A DNA stretch of 64,000 nt from NCBI RefSeq assembly GCF_943734655.1, contig NC_071355.1, positions 98,518,949 through 98,582,948 on the forward strand, given 5' to 3'. Shown in pieces: positions 13,301 to 23,881 of the stretch; positions within the stretch are counted from its first letter, which is position 1, and every line of letters begins with the position of its first letter. Origin of the DNA: Sabethes cyaneus. Its lineage: Eukaryota > Arthropoda > Insecta > Diptera > Culicidae. A program made the translations under genes and the position numbers. The notes below the pieces were generated by a model. That model was not told the DNA's origin and did no database searches. It saw nothing but the letters and a program-made list of their open reading frames with translations.

Positions 13301-16096
13301 ACATACATATTAAATTAAAATTAAAATAACTGCTCAAAGTAATTTATTTTCGATCATTTTCAAGTGATTTTCAACAACAACGTACATATTAAATTAAAAT
13401 TAAAATAACTGCCTGGCATTCCATATTAATGAGAGTTAATGTTTTGATAAATATGACAATCGAATTGTTTGCTAACTACGCTAGTTCACTATTTTTCATA
13501 AAACATTTCTATTGGTAACATTGAGACGCAGAGACGAGGGTACCACTGAGACAAAACTTTCGCCATGCCAATTTTTTTGATTTTATGTTGTGTTCAATTC
13601 AATTCATAGGGATTGACTGTAGATGAATTCTTGAGTGTAAGTTAAAGCTCAGATGTCCAGGATTTATCTTTTATATGAGTACCAGCTGACCCAGTTTGTC
13701 GTATTGCCACAAATTAAACAGTGTTGTACATAAATAAAGTTTTTGAGGAGTTCAACCTTAGATGATTCATTTTGGCAGTTACGCAACTATGAAAACATGG
13801 GTAGTTCAATGTACAAATTTGCAATTTTTCCTCACGGTAAAGTAGAAAACAACTCCCCCCATTGCTTAGTCAGAAAGCGGATAATAAAGCGCATAGCAAT
13901 ATTCGCCGTGATTGCATTACATTTCGCCGAATACCATTTCGCGAAAAACCTTAAGCGGAGTGTACGATTTCACGGAAAACTTTTTCGTGGAAACTACCAT
14001 TTGACAGGGATGATCCTCTCCTTACTCGCTGTCACTCATTCGGACCCAACTAAAGGAAAGATTTAGAGGTCAGAAGACCTAGGAAAACAAATAAACCTAG
14101 ACATGCCAAACTTGGTTCCATTTGCTTGATTAGTTCTCGAGTTATGAGGAAATTTGTATTTCATTTTAATGGGAACCCTCCCCTCTCTTAAAGCGAGGAG
14201 GGGTCCCAATTTACCACAGAAAAAAAATCTGGCCTCCAAAAACCCCTACATGCCAAATTTGGTTCCATTTGCTTGATTAGTTCTCAAGTTATGAGAAAAA
14301 TTGCATTTGATTTGTATGAGAGCCCCCTTCCTAAACAGGTGAGGGGTCCTAACTCATAAGAAAACAAATCTCGCCTCCAAAAACACCCAAATGCTAAATG
14401 TTGTTCCGTTTGCTTGATTAGTTCTCAGTTATGCAGAAATTTGTGTTTCACTTTCATTTGCATGGGAGCTCCCCCTCCCCCTCTTAGTGGGGGGAGGGGT
14501 CTCTAATCATCATAAGAACCTTCCCTGGCCCCAAAAATCACTACATAAAAATTTTCGAGCCGATCGGTTCAGTAGTTTTCGATTCTATAAGGAACATACC
14601 GACAGACAGAAATCCATTTTTATATATAAGATAAGATAAATCGGAATTTTCGATCATGCCCTACAATACTGTATACTGTATAGGCATAATAAACAGCACG
14701 ACCTCTAAACTATTCTTTATTACCCAAAAATATGGTTTAAATTGAATTCAAATAGGTGTCTCAGTATGCAATATTCGTTGTCTTACTCTTCCCACCTATT
14801 GGATAACAGTAAAACAAAAAAACACCTTCACTTTTGTGGCTGTAACTAATTTAGCTTATAATCAAACCGATCGAAATTTTTTTTCAAATAATTAGAAGGA
14901 TATACCTTTTAAATGGCTTGAAGAGCTCGTAATTTTTTAAAATTTTTGGAAAAAAGTGTCTCACTGTAGACGTCTCTCCCCTATCCCATAGACAACCTTA
15001 AAAGGTTATACTTGCTCAAGGTGATACAGTTAAATGATCAGAATCGAACTTAAACGGGTGAGCCACATTTGCTAGTAACTGAACTAACTGCAAACTGTAT
15101 GAATCATATCTTTAAACTGATGGTTGAAGTAAACACCCGCTGATTACAAAACAAATGTTAAAATTCTTAAGCGATTTGCATCAGTTACCCGACTAAAAGT
15201 CAACTAATAAAAAGCCAATAAACTTAATGTTTTAGGTATTTCTATAGTGTTTATAATTTTAGATAATGATTAGCGTCTGTTCAAGTCTTCTTTGAAAGCC
15301 TCCGAAATCCTAAAATCACAGTCAACAGTGTTAATAGCATAAATAACGCGAATAAATACACGTAAATATATACACAATTTAAGATATGCATATAAAATAC
15401 ACATACATAAACTTATCACATGCGCACACAGAATCACTTACAAATGTGTCTAATACGTACTCACTCATATATATATAATCATTGCTAAATTATCATCGAT
15501 TAGTCACACAAAACTAATTATCAAAATGTGCCAATCTTGGTATTACAACCAACATCTTTCCGTTCACTGATTTTCAGGTTGAGTGATGCAAATCGGCAAC
15601 ATATGATTGTCATCTCCAACGTTACACACCATGCGAACTGTAACTTTAGCATGACCGATTTGTAAATTTTGTTTGTCATAGTCTGACTGATGCCACAAAA
15701 ACCAAAACGAACGCCAATCCGAAACTGTAAAACGTTTCGGTGAAAGACTTCAACTAGAAGGAAACGAACCGGCTTTTCGTGAAACATACAGAACTAAAAG
15801 CATTTCAGAACACACACTAAAACGAATAATATTCAACAAATGTGTTTCCCACGATTCTCAACATTGTTGTTATTCAAGGATTTTTTATAATCCTAGTCCA
15901 CGAATTTAAACAAAAACCTGATTCATACTAAAGCTATTTTGGCTCTAGTTTCGTTCGTACAATCACTTTTACACTAGAAACTTGTCTATAAATGTATAAT
16001 TTGCTATTCTAGTTCACATTTTTTGGCAATACCTTGTGGATAAACACTGCTCACAAACAAAAAAGAAAACAATGCTAAGCCTAAGACAAACTTCAT
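7345..16096 (-). CDS. Two-CLIP-domain secreted serine protease
   Basis: Six coding exons on the minus strand: 16033-16096, 8641-9009, 8141-8582, 8000-8075, 7851-7935, 7345-7787. All junctions have GT/AG and matching phase. The join is 1,479 nt, 492 residues. Residues 1-20 are a signal peptide (MKFVLGLALFSFLFVSSVYP). CLIP domain 1 has Cys 25, 35, 41, 67, 79, 80; a Thr-rich linker (14 consecutive Thr near 101-114) follows; CLIP domain 2 has Cys 133, 143, 149, 176, 184, 185. A Pro-rich linker leads to the activation site HQR/VVGG (cleavage after Arg 240). The catalytic triad is His 286 (TAAHC), Asp 332 (DLAIL) and Ser 437 (GDSGG). Asp 431, six residues before the Ser, predicts trypsin-like cleavage after Arg/Lys. 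CLIP proteases act as zymogens in extracellular cascades (Toll, prophenoloxidase, patterning). The family resembles mosquito CLIPD proteases, which is inference. Intron 1 (9010-16032) is a transposon-rich 7 kb. Confidence 0.9.
9010..10618. other. Intron 1 of the protease, distal part
   Basis: AT-rich DNA without coding potential. Two short similar blocks (AGGGTAAGTGGGAACGG near 9745 and CGGGGCAAGTGGGACC near 10103) may be internal or terminal parts of a worn-out element, but no boundaries could be set. Confidence 0.35.
10624..11720 (+). repeat. RepA composite repeat, copy 1 (3' truncated)
   Basis: Starts with the RepA leader (ACTAGCTGACCCGACAAACT, then TGTTGTACATAAAT) and continues into repeating units that share CCAAATTTGGTTCCATTTG, CTTGATTAGTTCTCGAG and a CCCCTC/GAGGGG stretch. 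It lacks the terminal GACA-repeat segment seen in full copies. It is interrupted at about 10795-11065 by another element. It lies in intron 1 of the two-CLIP protease. Confidence 0.7.
10795..11065. mobile_element. Element inserted in RepA copy 1
   Basis: RepA copies at 13.78 and 24.79 kb read 'AACTATGAAA...CATGGGTAGT' without a break. Here about 270 bp starting TAGGTAACCAACAAGCAT interrupt that sequence. The interior is collinear with 18912-19842 (for example TTGGCAAAATAT and GATTTACTGCTT), so this is a shorter member of the same family with a damaged right end. It also supplies the empty site for the insertion at 19104-19721. Confidence 0.65.
11721..13057. other. Intron DNA with short degenerate repeats
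   Basis: At 12115-12210 a unit of about 32 bp built on AACGCGGTTTTTT is repeated about three times with drift. At 12285-12395 and 12430-12545 two related AT-rich blocks share TAATCG..AATTAATC and TTTTTAATCGAATACT patterns, indicating an old tandem duplication. Nothing coding is visible. Confidence 0.45.
13252..13407 (+). repeat. ~77 bp tandem duplication
   Basis: Two adjacent copies of a block starting CTCAAAGTAATTT and ending TTAAAATTAAAATAACTG differ at only a few bases (ACATAC versus ACGTAC, AAGTAATTTT versus AAGTGATTTT). It lies inside the TIR element at 13060-14981. Confidence 0.8.
13681..14633 (+). repeat. RepA composite repeat, copy 2
   Basis: Leader (AGCTGACCCAGTTTGTCG, TGTTGTACATAAAT), then about four units with CCAAATTTGGTTCCATTTG, then the family's 3' end (TTTCGATTCTATAAGGAACA, GACAGACAGAAATCC, TATATATAAGATA). 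It is a near-complete but short copy. Confidence 0.75.
14984..16032. other. Proximal part of protease intron 1
   Basis: AT-rich, including a CA/TA-rich stretch (15350-15480). No reading frame or element ends that I can defend. The donor of exon 1 is at 16031-16032 (CAAG/GTATTG on the minus strand). Confidence 0.4.
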
Positions 16097-16960
16097 AGCT
16101 GACAATAATTAACAATTTAACTAAAGAATTTAATTAAAATATAAAACAAACTTATACAGCACTTGTAAATAGTGTCCACATAAGAGCTGCCCGTTCTTGC
16201 GCGTACCGGCGATGGGACAAAACTAAATTAAACCCGTTCTCTTGGCACTGATTTAAGCAAAACTAGATAAACAAATCGCGAATCACATACAACTATTCAC
16301 ACCAATACTGACATATGCGTCACTAACGATAACGATAAATACAGTGAAGAACAAAACTTCAGAGCATTCTTCGGCATAAGTTATATCGGATTCGCAAATT
16401 AAATTCTGTACAAAACAAATAAACCGAATAAATAATATAGTAATCTTATTTCGTTTAAAAACAGTTATACTTTTAAATGTAAGCATTTTATACACCTGCA
16501 AATTTCATACTGTAAGTGGTTTGACATTATTGTGGGCTATGCTGTAAGCACGCGTAAAATTGCCAATTAGGAAGCACCTTGCTAAAGCGATGACGCTGAA
16601 GCAAGGTGGGGTGATGGTCCGCCGAACTAAACAAACTTTTGGACAAACAACCAACCGGTTCAGCAGCGGTGGCGTGGCTGAGAGCAGAAGTAAACTTAAA
16701 ACAACCAACAACAAACGGAAGCAGGAAACTACAGTGCTCTGAGCATTCTTTCTCGGTTGTGTCATGAAACATTGACACTTTTTGCACTAGCACTACTAAC
16801 TAGTAGCCTGCCATTACTCTTTCCATCTACTCAGTGTTAATTGATATTCACCGGTGACCTGTTGATTAGTAATCGGGGATTTATCAAACTTATGAATCAG
16901 TGCGTAAAAGGTCAGGCACATCCTGTAACGTATGGTTTAGTCCTTTTTGATATTATTTCA
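16097..16960 (-). promoter_or_regulatory. Upstream region of protease, duplicated at 24 kb
   Basis: About 860 bp immediately upstream of the start codon at 16096. It aligns in patches with 23882-24650, next to the decayed first exon. The best match is TGATTAGTAATCGGGGATTTATC here (longer block 16860-16890) against TAGTAATCGGGGAATTTTC at 24541-24559. Further patches are GCACATCCTGTAACGTATGG versus ACACATCCGGCAACGCATGG. No clear TATA box was placed. Confidence 0.6.
16875..16885. promoter_or_regulatory. NF-kB-like site in conserved upstream block
   Basis: GGGGATTTATC, about 780 bp upstream of the protease start codon. The paralogous block carries GGGGAATTTTC (24549-24559), which fits the kB consensus GGGRNYYYYC better. 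The motif lies in the best-conserved part of two otherwise diverged upstream regions. Function is inference. Confidence 0.4.
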
Positions 16961-16989
16961 TAGAAAATGGTTTATTTACCTTTTATAGC

Positions 16990-18193
16990 TTGATTTCTCC
17001 TAGCTGACGCCTATGTAACTCCTAAGGTAAAAAGTGGGTGGTAGCCTTTACTAATCTATATTAACAAGCACAAACAATTGCTTTCTCAACAGATACTCAT
17101 GTCCGAAAACTGGTAAAAGCGTTTTAATATCTCTAAGGTAGGAAAATTAGATTAGAGAGCCATTTAAACAGCATTTACTAGATTCGTAGTACATTTCTTT
17201 TTGGCGGCTTATGTAACACATCAAAAATAGACATTTGATAATGCAATAATGGAGGCACATGGTGTACCACTTTCAACTGCAAGGAAAAGAATATAAGGGT
17301 AACCAACGCATTTTGGACCCCATCAGCAGCTGTACATAATTTGGACACTTACAACAAAATCAAATGGAAGTGACCAAATTATGTGCAGCCCTAGGACCAA
17401 TTAAAAATATTACGGGTCTAAAATTTTCCGAAATAGAACAACTGTTTACACAAAATTTATATGTTCACACAGAATTGTTGTCATATATATGTATACAACA
17501 TACAAACCATGTCAAAAATTACAACAAAAAAATTCTCAAACAACAAATGATTAACTCATGAACTTACTACGAAGAACTAATAATACTCTTATAATTCATC
17601 TATTGGCTTCATATTGATTATAATTCATTTTTATTGTTCGTTTGAGGATTCTTACAGGATACTTACAAAGAAACGTGAATTGTGGATAATAGAGGCAAAT
17701 CACCGTGACGATATTAATTTATTCGCCGTAGTGAAGTGACAAACAGCATCTGATATATGCCTTTAAGAAACCTGTCAAGCTAAGCAAATCAATCAATGCT
17801 AGACGATTAGGACTGCATGTAACAGCACAATAATGTCTAGTGATTTGAATATTTACTCAGCGCGATTAGTCAAATGTGATCTTTTCGTCTCCCTGGGCAA
17901 ACACCTTAAGTTTGTAGCTCTGTTCGCAGCCAACCACTCAGAATGCATCAATCTTAGCAGACCATTTGCATTTATTTAAATCGCCTGTAATTATCTAATT
18001 ACTTTATCGCACGATCCAGAACAAGTAGCAGTTGCGATATTGGAACATATTCAGTTCGGTTAACAATCGATCGCCCTTATGAAAAGAATAGATCTGAGGA
18101 ATTCAGTAAACGGTCTAACAACTCCTCCGATGTAAATATTGAGAATCAATTGAAAGTACTTTGTGATTCCAAACTATTCTGTGTTCATGGTTA
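16990..18193. other. Intergenic DNA with one MITE remnant
   Basis: No gene seen. 17297-17395 carries the left part of a small palindromic element (GGTAACCAACGCATTTTGGA, CCCCATCAGCAGCTGTACAT) whose better copy lies at 39838-40256; its right arm here is eroded. Confidence 0.5.
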
Positions 18194-18201
18194 CTTGCAA
18201 C

Positions 18202-18591
18202 CGGAGATGGCTCGATTACTTTGACTCAATTTTGATTCATTTAACAATACCACCTAAGCAAAGCAAAATTTAAAAACGATTTGCATGGGATATTTGTAGA
18301 ACTAGTTATTATCTACAATATTGCTAAACATAGGTTTGCTGTATCTTTGGTATTTACCGTGCTACAATATTGCTAGCCCGTACCCAAACGAACGTTCGTT
18401 TGGTTACCAAGAGAGTAGCAGCTGTATTGCATTATAAATACAAATAACACAGCCCAGCTTTATTTAACAAAATTGTAAATAAAAACTAGTTCTACAAATA
18501 CGCCATGCATAACTTTTTCAAATTTTGTTTGGCTTAGACGGTACTGTCAAATGAGTCAAAATTGAATGTAAAAGTGATCGAACCATCCCTG
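18202..18591. mobile_element. 390 bp palindromic hAT-like MITE with TSD
   Basis: Ends are CGGAGATGGCTCGATTACTT and the complement of CAGGGATGGTTCGATCACTT. The flanks are an 8 bp direct repeat CTTGCAAC (18194-18201 and 18592-18599). Almost the whole length is an imperfect hairpin. 8 bp TSDs and CAGGG-type ends fit the hAT superfamily. A second copy lies at 6891-7225. Confidence 0.8.
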
Positions 18592-19103
18592 CTTGCAACA
18601 CTTTACCTTAGTATAACTTTTGAAATATACAGAATTATCACATGAAACTGTACAAAGCGCCGAATGGAAGTCTTGCATGTTACCTCTTATGGGGTTTTTC
18701 ATAAATATGAAATATGAACCTCAAATGGAAGTGAATATAAAAAGAAATGGATATTTTAGACATTTTTGGAGTTCAGACAGTAATGCATATATTCAAAAAT
18801 TTAGCAATATCTGCGATTCACAGGGCCTGAGAAATGCAGTGGGTTCGAATCCGGATATAATTGGCTCAGCTTAACGCTTTGTTCCGCTAGATTTGGATAC
18901 TATCAACACCACCCAGGTAACCAGTAAGCATTTCCAATGCAATTTAAATGCAAGCCAATAAGTATTTAAGTTGCCTTAAATGCTATTTTGGCAAAATATG
19001 CGGTTACTTTACTACTAGTGCTAGCCCTCTAATAGTGTTGACAATGCTTATTTGCAGCAAGTTACCAACAAGAAGAATTTAAATAGAATTGTGGATCCCA
19101 ATT

Positions 19104-19721
19104 CACAGAGAACAGACATCCAAGCGAAAGGTCCCCACTTGGATAAAACTTATGTCAAATTAGTTGGGAAACTACAGTGATGATGTCGCTAAAGGCGCAT
19201 AAAATTCTACACTAAACTCACAACAGCTAGCTTGTGGCGCTAGCATAACGCTTACAGTCCATATATACTAGCGCCAGAGAAGCCAAAGGTTGTCAGTGTG
19301 CAAATCAAAAGAATCATTTAGTTGGGAAACTATAGTCACAGACAAACAGACATAACACTCGTTTTCCATTCATCGTACCGATAAAACCATCATTTCAAAT
19401 TTGAGCTTAGTTGGGAATGTCTCCGTTTTGGTCAAAGCGGCGCTTTTTGACGAAAGAAGGGGAATTCCCCATAAAAAATACTTGCTACTTCGAGGGACAC
19501 CCATATTGCTATTTGATATTTGGGAATGTCGATCATAGATGGTGCTAGTGTTCAGGCTAAATGTGAGGTACGATAATTTTTGTTGATTTTTCTTCCAAGA
19601 GTTATGTCTGTTTGTCTGTGCTATAGTGGTGGTGACGCTAGCATATTAGGTGATTTTAATTTGAAATTTTATCCAAGAATTCCCGAAAAATTTGTTCCTG
19701 AATGGATGTCTGTTCTCTGTG
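19104..19721. mobile_element. Middle element of the nest
   Basis: Inverted ends CACAGAGAACAGACATCC / GGATGTCTGTTCTCTGTG. The flanks are CCCAATT and GCCAATT, a 7 bp duplication with one mismatch. The copy at 10.96 kb reads GGATGCCAATTTACAAC with no insertion, an empty-site control. There is no coding frame. It holds a further element at 19337-19620. Confidence 0.8.
19337..19620. mobile_element. Inner element of the nest, 7 bp TSD
   Basis: Inverted ends CACAGACAAACAGACATAAC and its complement at 19601-19620, flanked by perfect 7 bp repeats CTATAGT (19330-19336, 19621-19627). 284 bp, non-coding. The terminus CACAGA and 7 bp TSD match the element it sits in and the one at 39855-40136. Confidence 0.8.
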
Positions 19722-19849
19722 GCCAATTTACAACAGTTATGCAGTTAAAAGGTTAATAAACAGCAACCTGCAGTATAAATCGCCAGGGATGCTAATAAAC
19801 GATTGATTTACTGCTTATACTCATGCTTATTGGTTACCTGGGCACTTTC

Positions 19850-20516
19850 TTCTATCGAATCTAATGGCAAAAAATAAACAAAAAGCCTGGATTCGGTCAA
19901 CCAGTAACATAGCTATATATTTTGCTATATATTATATTAAATTTTGTAACCGTGGACGAGGTGATAAATATTGAGTAAAATTCATGTACTTGACGATTAC
20001 AAATAAAATATAATTACTTTAGATAAAAACGTGTTCTCACATTAACTGTGTTGAATGGAATAATAATGATCACTTCTACCGCTGTCACAGCGACATCAAC
20101 CGAGTGACAGGCGGAACTGTCGCTGGAGAGCCCTGGTGGCGAATCTGTTTAGGGTTTCCAGTTGACCCAACATTAATTAAACATTAAAAAGAAACATTAT
20201 TCTATAAAAATTTTTAATCATTTACGCGTTGAACCTAATTTTGATCATAATACCCATAAAGCATACCCACGACTGACATAAATGAATAATGAATATAGGG
20301 TAACGGCACCAGTACTGATGTAATACGACGCCAAACTCTTAATAGTTATATAACTAAAATTGGCATTACTTTTAATTGGTGTCGTCAGATTGAGATGATT
20401 TGAACGAGATCCACGTTTCGCCATTGGCATATTTCAATGGACCGTTCTAGAGCACATCACGGGAACCGGTGATGCGTTTGTTTCTCAACGGAAATCCATT
20501 CTAGTTTCACTATTCA
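19850..20516. other. Intergenic DNA
   Basis: No convincing frames, repeats or RNA genes. It ends at the decayed non-LTR element beginning near 20517. Confidence 0.4.
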
Positions 20517-22335
20517 TCATGTCCAACGACGGGAGGAGAAAGTTGGGTGCCGCTACGACGTCCGCCGATTGGAGAATCATGAGGTAAAAAGGGTGGATTT
20601 CGGATGAAACTTGGAGCAAGATCGACGAGCGGAGAGAGGCGAAAGCCGGCATTGAGCGAGCGCGGACCAGATCGGCTAGGACAGCTGCTCGTCAACGATA
20701 CGCCGAACTGGAGAGGGCTGTTAAACGTGCTTGTAAGCGAGACAAGAGAGCCTGGACTAACTCCCTAGCCGTACAAGGAGAAACCGCCGCCGCCAATGGT
20801 GATATCCGTTTGTTGTACGATATTTCTCGCCGCCTTAGTGGTGCCAGCATGAATACAAACATGCCGCTAAAGAACAGAGCTGGTCAACAGCTTAAGCGAT
20901 GGACTAAACATTTTGAACAACTCTTCAGAGTTTCAAATGTCAGAGACCAACAAAACCTGCAGCGCCTACAGTTCGTCGAATTAATCGTGTCAGCGCCATC
21001 GCTGGATGAAATTGTAGCAGCCATCAAGAGTATGAAATCCAATAGAGCGCCTGAGATAGACTTTATTTCAGGCGAAATGCTCAAAGCTGACCCATCTTTG
21101 TCAGATGATGTATCAGCTTTTCAGCAATATATGGGAAACCGCAACTTTTCCGGTGGACTGGATCCAGAGCATATTGGTCAAAATCCCTAAGAAAGGAGAC
21201 CTAACTGAATGCGGTAACTGGCGTGGCATCACCGACTTCGTGGCCGACTCAACCACGAAAACATCTGGGGCGCACTTAGGCGTAGAGGAGTTCCAGATAA
21301 GCTAGCCCATCTCATCGAGGCTCAGTACGAGGCATTCTCGTGCAAGGTTTTACACGACGGTGTCTTGTTCAACCCCATAAGGGTTACTGTTGACGTGAGA
21401 CGAGGCTGCATTTTATCACCGCTTCTGTTTCTCATCGTTATGGATGAGATATTAGTTGGAGCAATTGACAGTAGACCAAATCGAGGATTGCCTTGGAATC
21501 CTCTAACGATGGAGCAGTTAAATGACCTCGACCTAGCCGACGACATTGTCTTGCTCGCACAACGCCGAAACGATATGCAGAGCAAGTTAGATGACCTCTC
21601 CGAGAGCTCCTAGGCAGCAGGCCTCACAGTCAATGTAGCGAAAACTAAGTCTATGGTAGTGAACACTGACAATTCCATCAACTTCACAGTAGCGTGACAA
21701 CAAGTTGAGCAGGTAGACGCCTTTCAATATCTTGGTCGCCAGGCAACGCCCGATGGTGGTACCAAGACTGATATAGCCACACGGATCAAGAAGTCCGGGG
21801 CTGCCTTTGCAGGCCTGCGAAACATTTGGCGCTCAAACCAGATCACTCTACGTACGAAAACCCGAATCTTTAATTCAAACGTTAAATCCGTACTGCTGAA
21901 TGACTGCAAAACGTGGTGTGTCTCAGCGGAGACAACGCAAAAACTGCAGGTATTCATTAACCGGTGCCTGCGATACATCATTCGTGCCTGGTGGCCTGAT
22001 AACTGGATATCCAACGAGGAACTCCATCGTCGGTGTCATCAACGGCCGATAGCCACGCAAATTCGTGAACGTAGGTGGAAGTGGATCAGACACACCTTGA
22101 GGAAAGGAGCGAACGAGGTTTGCAGAGAAGCACTCGACTGGAATCCAGAAGGACAACGTAGAAGAGGCAGACCCAGAGGCTCATGGCGACGCAGCCTAGC
22201 AACGACATCCGGGCTGTAGGCGAAAACCTGTTCTGGCGACAGGTAAAAGCCATGGCGGGTAACCGTCAACGTCTCTGATTTCATTCCTTTGTTCCGCCGG
22301 ACCGGCAGACATTGACACATAAGTAAGAAAATAAG
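20517..22335 (+). mobile_element. Decayed non-LTR retrotransposon, 5' truncated
   Basis: A plus-strand reverse transcriptase remnant broken by frameshifts and stops. In order: a basic linker (about 20600-20800, reading SARTAARQRYAELERAVKR), a pre-RT segment (20810-21190, with LLYDISRRLSG and EIVAAIKSMKSNRAP), the RT core (about 21365-21610, RRGCILSPLLFLIVMDEIL and LADDIVLLAQ) and the C-terminal part (21720-22200, with CLRYIIRAWWPDNWISNEEL). The RT motif RGCILSPLLF differs from the GLRQGDGLSC form of the RTE-like elements elsewhere in the window, so this is a separate lineage. A TAAG-rich tail (about 22318-22340) marks the 3' end. Clade not determined. Confidence 0.75.
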
Positions 22336-22490
22336 TAAGTACAAAGGTATTCATATTTTTTAAATTCTGTATTCAATATAGGTAGGGTATGTTGCTGCAT
22401 CGTCGTAATTGCCTATTCCCGTCCTATCCAACACGAATTATTAAAAATATCAGCATTTTTATGGCACACAATGCAAAACTAGTTATTTCC

Positions 22491-22688
22491 TAAAGGCGTG
22501 TTTAGATTGACAACATGTGGCATGCAACTTTTTCCAAACTGTTGCCCGATGTTTTCAAGCAACATAGCAACTTATAACAAATGTTTATGTGGCAACAGAA
22601 GCAGCATTGAGTAACAACTAGCAACATGTCTCATATCAAATGTTGCATTCTACATGTTGCAAAAATTGCCCAGTTTAAACGCACCTTA
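22491..22688. mobile_element. Small TIR MITE with TA flanks
   Basis: Left AAGGCGTGTTTAGATTG and the complement of right AAGGTGCGTTTAAACTG form inverted ends with TA outside each. The interior repeats variants of CAACATGT and GCAACA, which makes it partly self-complementary. Non-coding. Confidence 0.6.
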
Positions 22689-23254
22689 ATATTTTAGTTT
22701 GTTGTCTGTCATACGCGATCAATTAAAGTGAGCTGAGATTTTATTTAAATGCCATTTTTCATTGAAGAATTCCTAGCAGCCAAACTTTGAACGTTTTTTC
22801 GTGCGACGAAGAAGAAAATGCCGACTAATCGTTTCAATTTCCGTCATTCAGAAATGAAAATAACTCACGCAAGGCATTGTCGTTATTCTACAGCCAAGAA
22901 AACTTGCCTGACCTGCAAACATTTTGCAGAATAACATTTGTCATGCCGTCCTACACAAATACATACGCGCTAGCTTCGTAAACATTGTTGTGATTTTTAG
23001 TTCGGACGATGAAAAATTTTGATGGACGGATTTTAAAACGGTACGACAAATTAAAGAAATAATATCAGTTGCGTAATTTCAATAATATGCTTTATTAATC
23101 GCTTTACAGTGATTTCAAAGTTAACGGACGGAAGCTTAGTGTGTTTTATTCAAATCAGCCCAAGAACTTTTGGAGTATTCATTAAATCCATCCAACAAAT
23201 GATGAAAGTTAGAATGGCTTTACTTACTACGACGGGAATTAGAAATAAACCCTA

Positions 23255-23474
23255 TCCAGCTTCTTACGAGCCATAATGGCGGACGTGTTCGTAATATTTG
23301 AACAGCATTTTTGACATTTCCCTAATACATCGCACGCTTTCTTTCCGCACATTCCTTTAGTTTGCCGTAAACGCGCGGAAAGAAAACGTGCAATGTATTG
23401 GGGAAATGTCAAAAATTTTGTTCATATATTATACGAACACGTCCGCCATTATGGCTCGTAAAAAGCTGGATATA
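23255..23474. mobile_element. ~220 bp hairpin MITE
   Basis: Two arms of about 95 bp are near-perfect reverse complements around a short loop at about 23350-23370. They contain TTACGAGCCATAATGGCGGA and its complement, and GACATTTCCCTAATACAT and its complement. The ends are TATCCAGC / GCTGGATA. Non-coding, with strong potential to fold when transcribed. Confidence 0.75.
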
Positions 23475-23819
23475 TTTTTCTACGAAAGTTTTTTACTATA
23501 TGGACTTAGGGCTTAGTGCAACCAGCGAAAGTTGACTGGATTATAAATTTGTCATTTCGAGCATCGCACACAAAATGGACTTTGAAAAAATTCTAGTTGT
23601 ATTTCGCTGATACCAGCTGTGCAACGGTTGGATGAAAGACATTAACTGAAGATTTTTTGCACTTTCGAACGAACCGGATTTTCATATAAAAAATAACGAG
23701 CGCTACATATATGCAACTCCACATCCACACACTACAACGAATTTGTAGTGTTTGACCATAACATCATTTTCGTTTTTATCATTGATTTTTTACGTTAATC
23801 TATAATCTGGTCATATCTT

Positions 23820-23881
23820 TATCTATGAACACTGCTCACAAACAAAGCTAAAAAGTACTTTAAACCTAATACAAATTTCAC
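23820..23881 (-). pseudogene. Decayed first exon of a CLIP-protease paralogue
   Basis: The minus-strand sequence aligns with the signal-peptide exon of the two-CLIP protease (16033-16096). Shared stretches include AAATTTGTATTAGGTTTA (ATTT/GTTT variants) and TTTGTTTGTGAGCAGTGTT. The start ATG has become GTG (23879-23881), and a TAA occurs where the exon should continue to its donor. No CLIP or protease exons of this paralogue were found downstream on the same strand, so only the 5' end was duplicated or survives. Confidence 0.7.

Larger units (their letters stand above)
13060..14981. mobile_element. TIR element with TA duplication, hosting RepA
   Basis: The left end GGGGGGAGTAGTCAACAGTG and the complement of the right end GGGGAGAGACGTCTACAGTG are inverted repeats continuing into AGACA. 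TA lies outside each end (13058-13059, 14982-14983). The interior has no transposase frame. A RepA copy (13681-14633) is inserted in it, so the original element was about 1 kb. Confidence 0.6.
18912..19842. mobile_element. Outer MITE of a three-level nest
   Basis: Left end CCCAGGTAACCAGTAAGCAT, right end the complement of CCCAGGTAACCAATAAGCAT. Its original length was about 313 bp; the rest is the insertion at 19104-19721. The uninterrupted relative at 10795-11065 confirms the reading. Its CCCARGYAACMA terminus is shared with elements at 40317, 48576 and 50495. Confidence 0.8.

Noticed and set aside
16505..16793. Overlapping 86-88 codon frames upstream of the protease
   Set aside because: They lie in the promoter region that aligns with 24 kb as non-coding DNA, and the frames are not shared with the duplicate.
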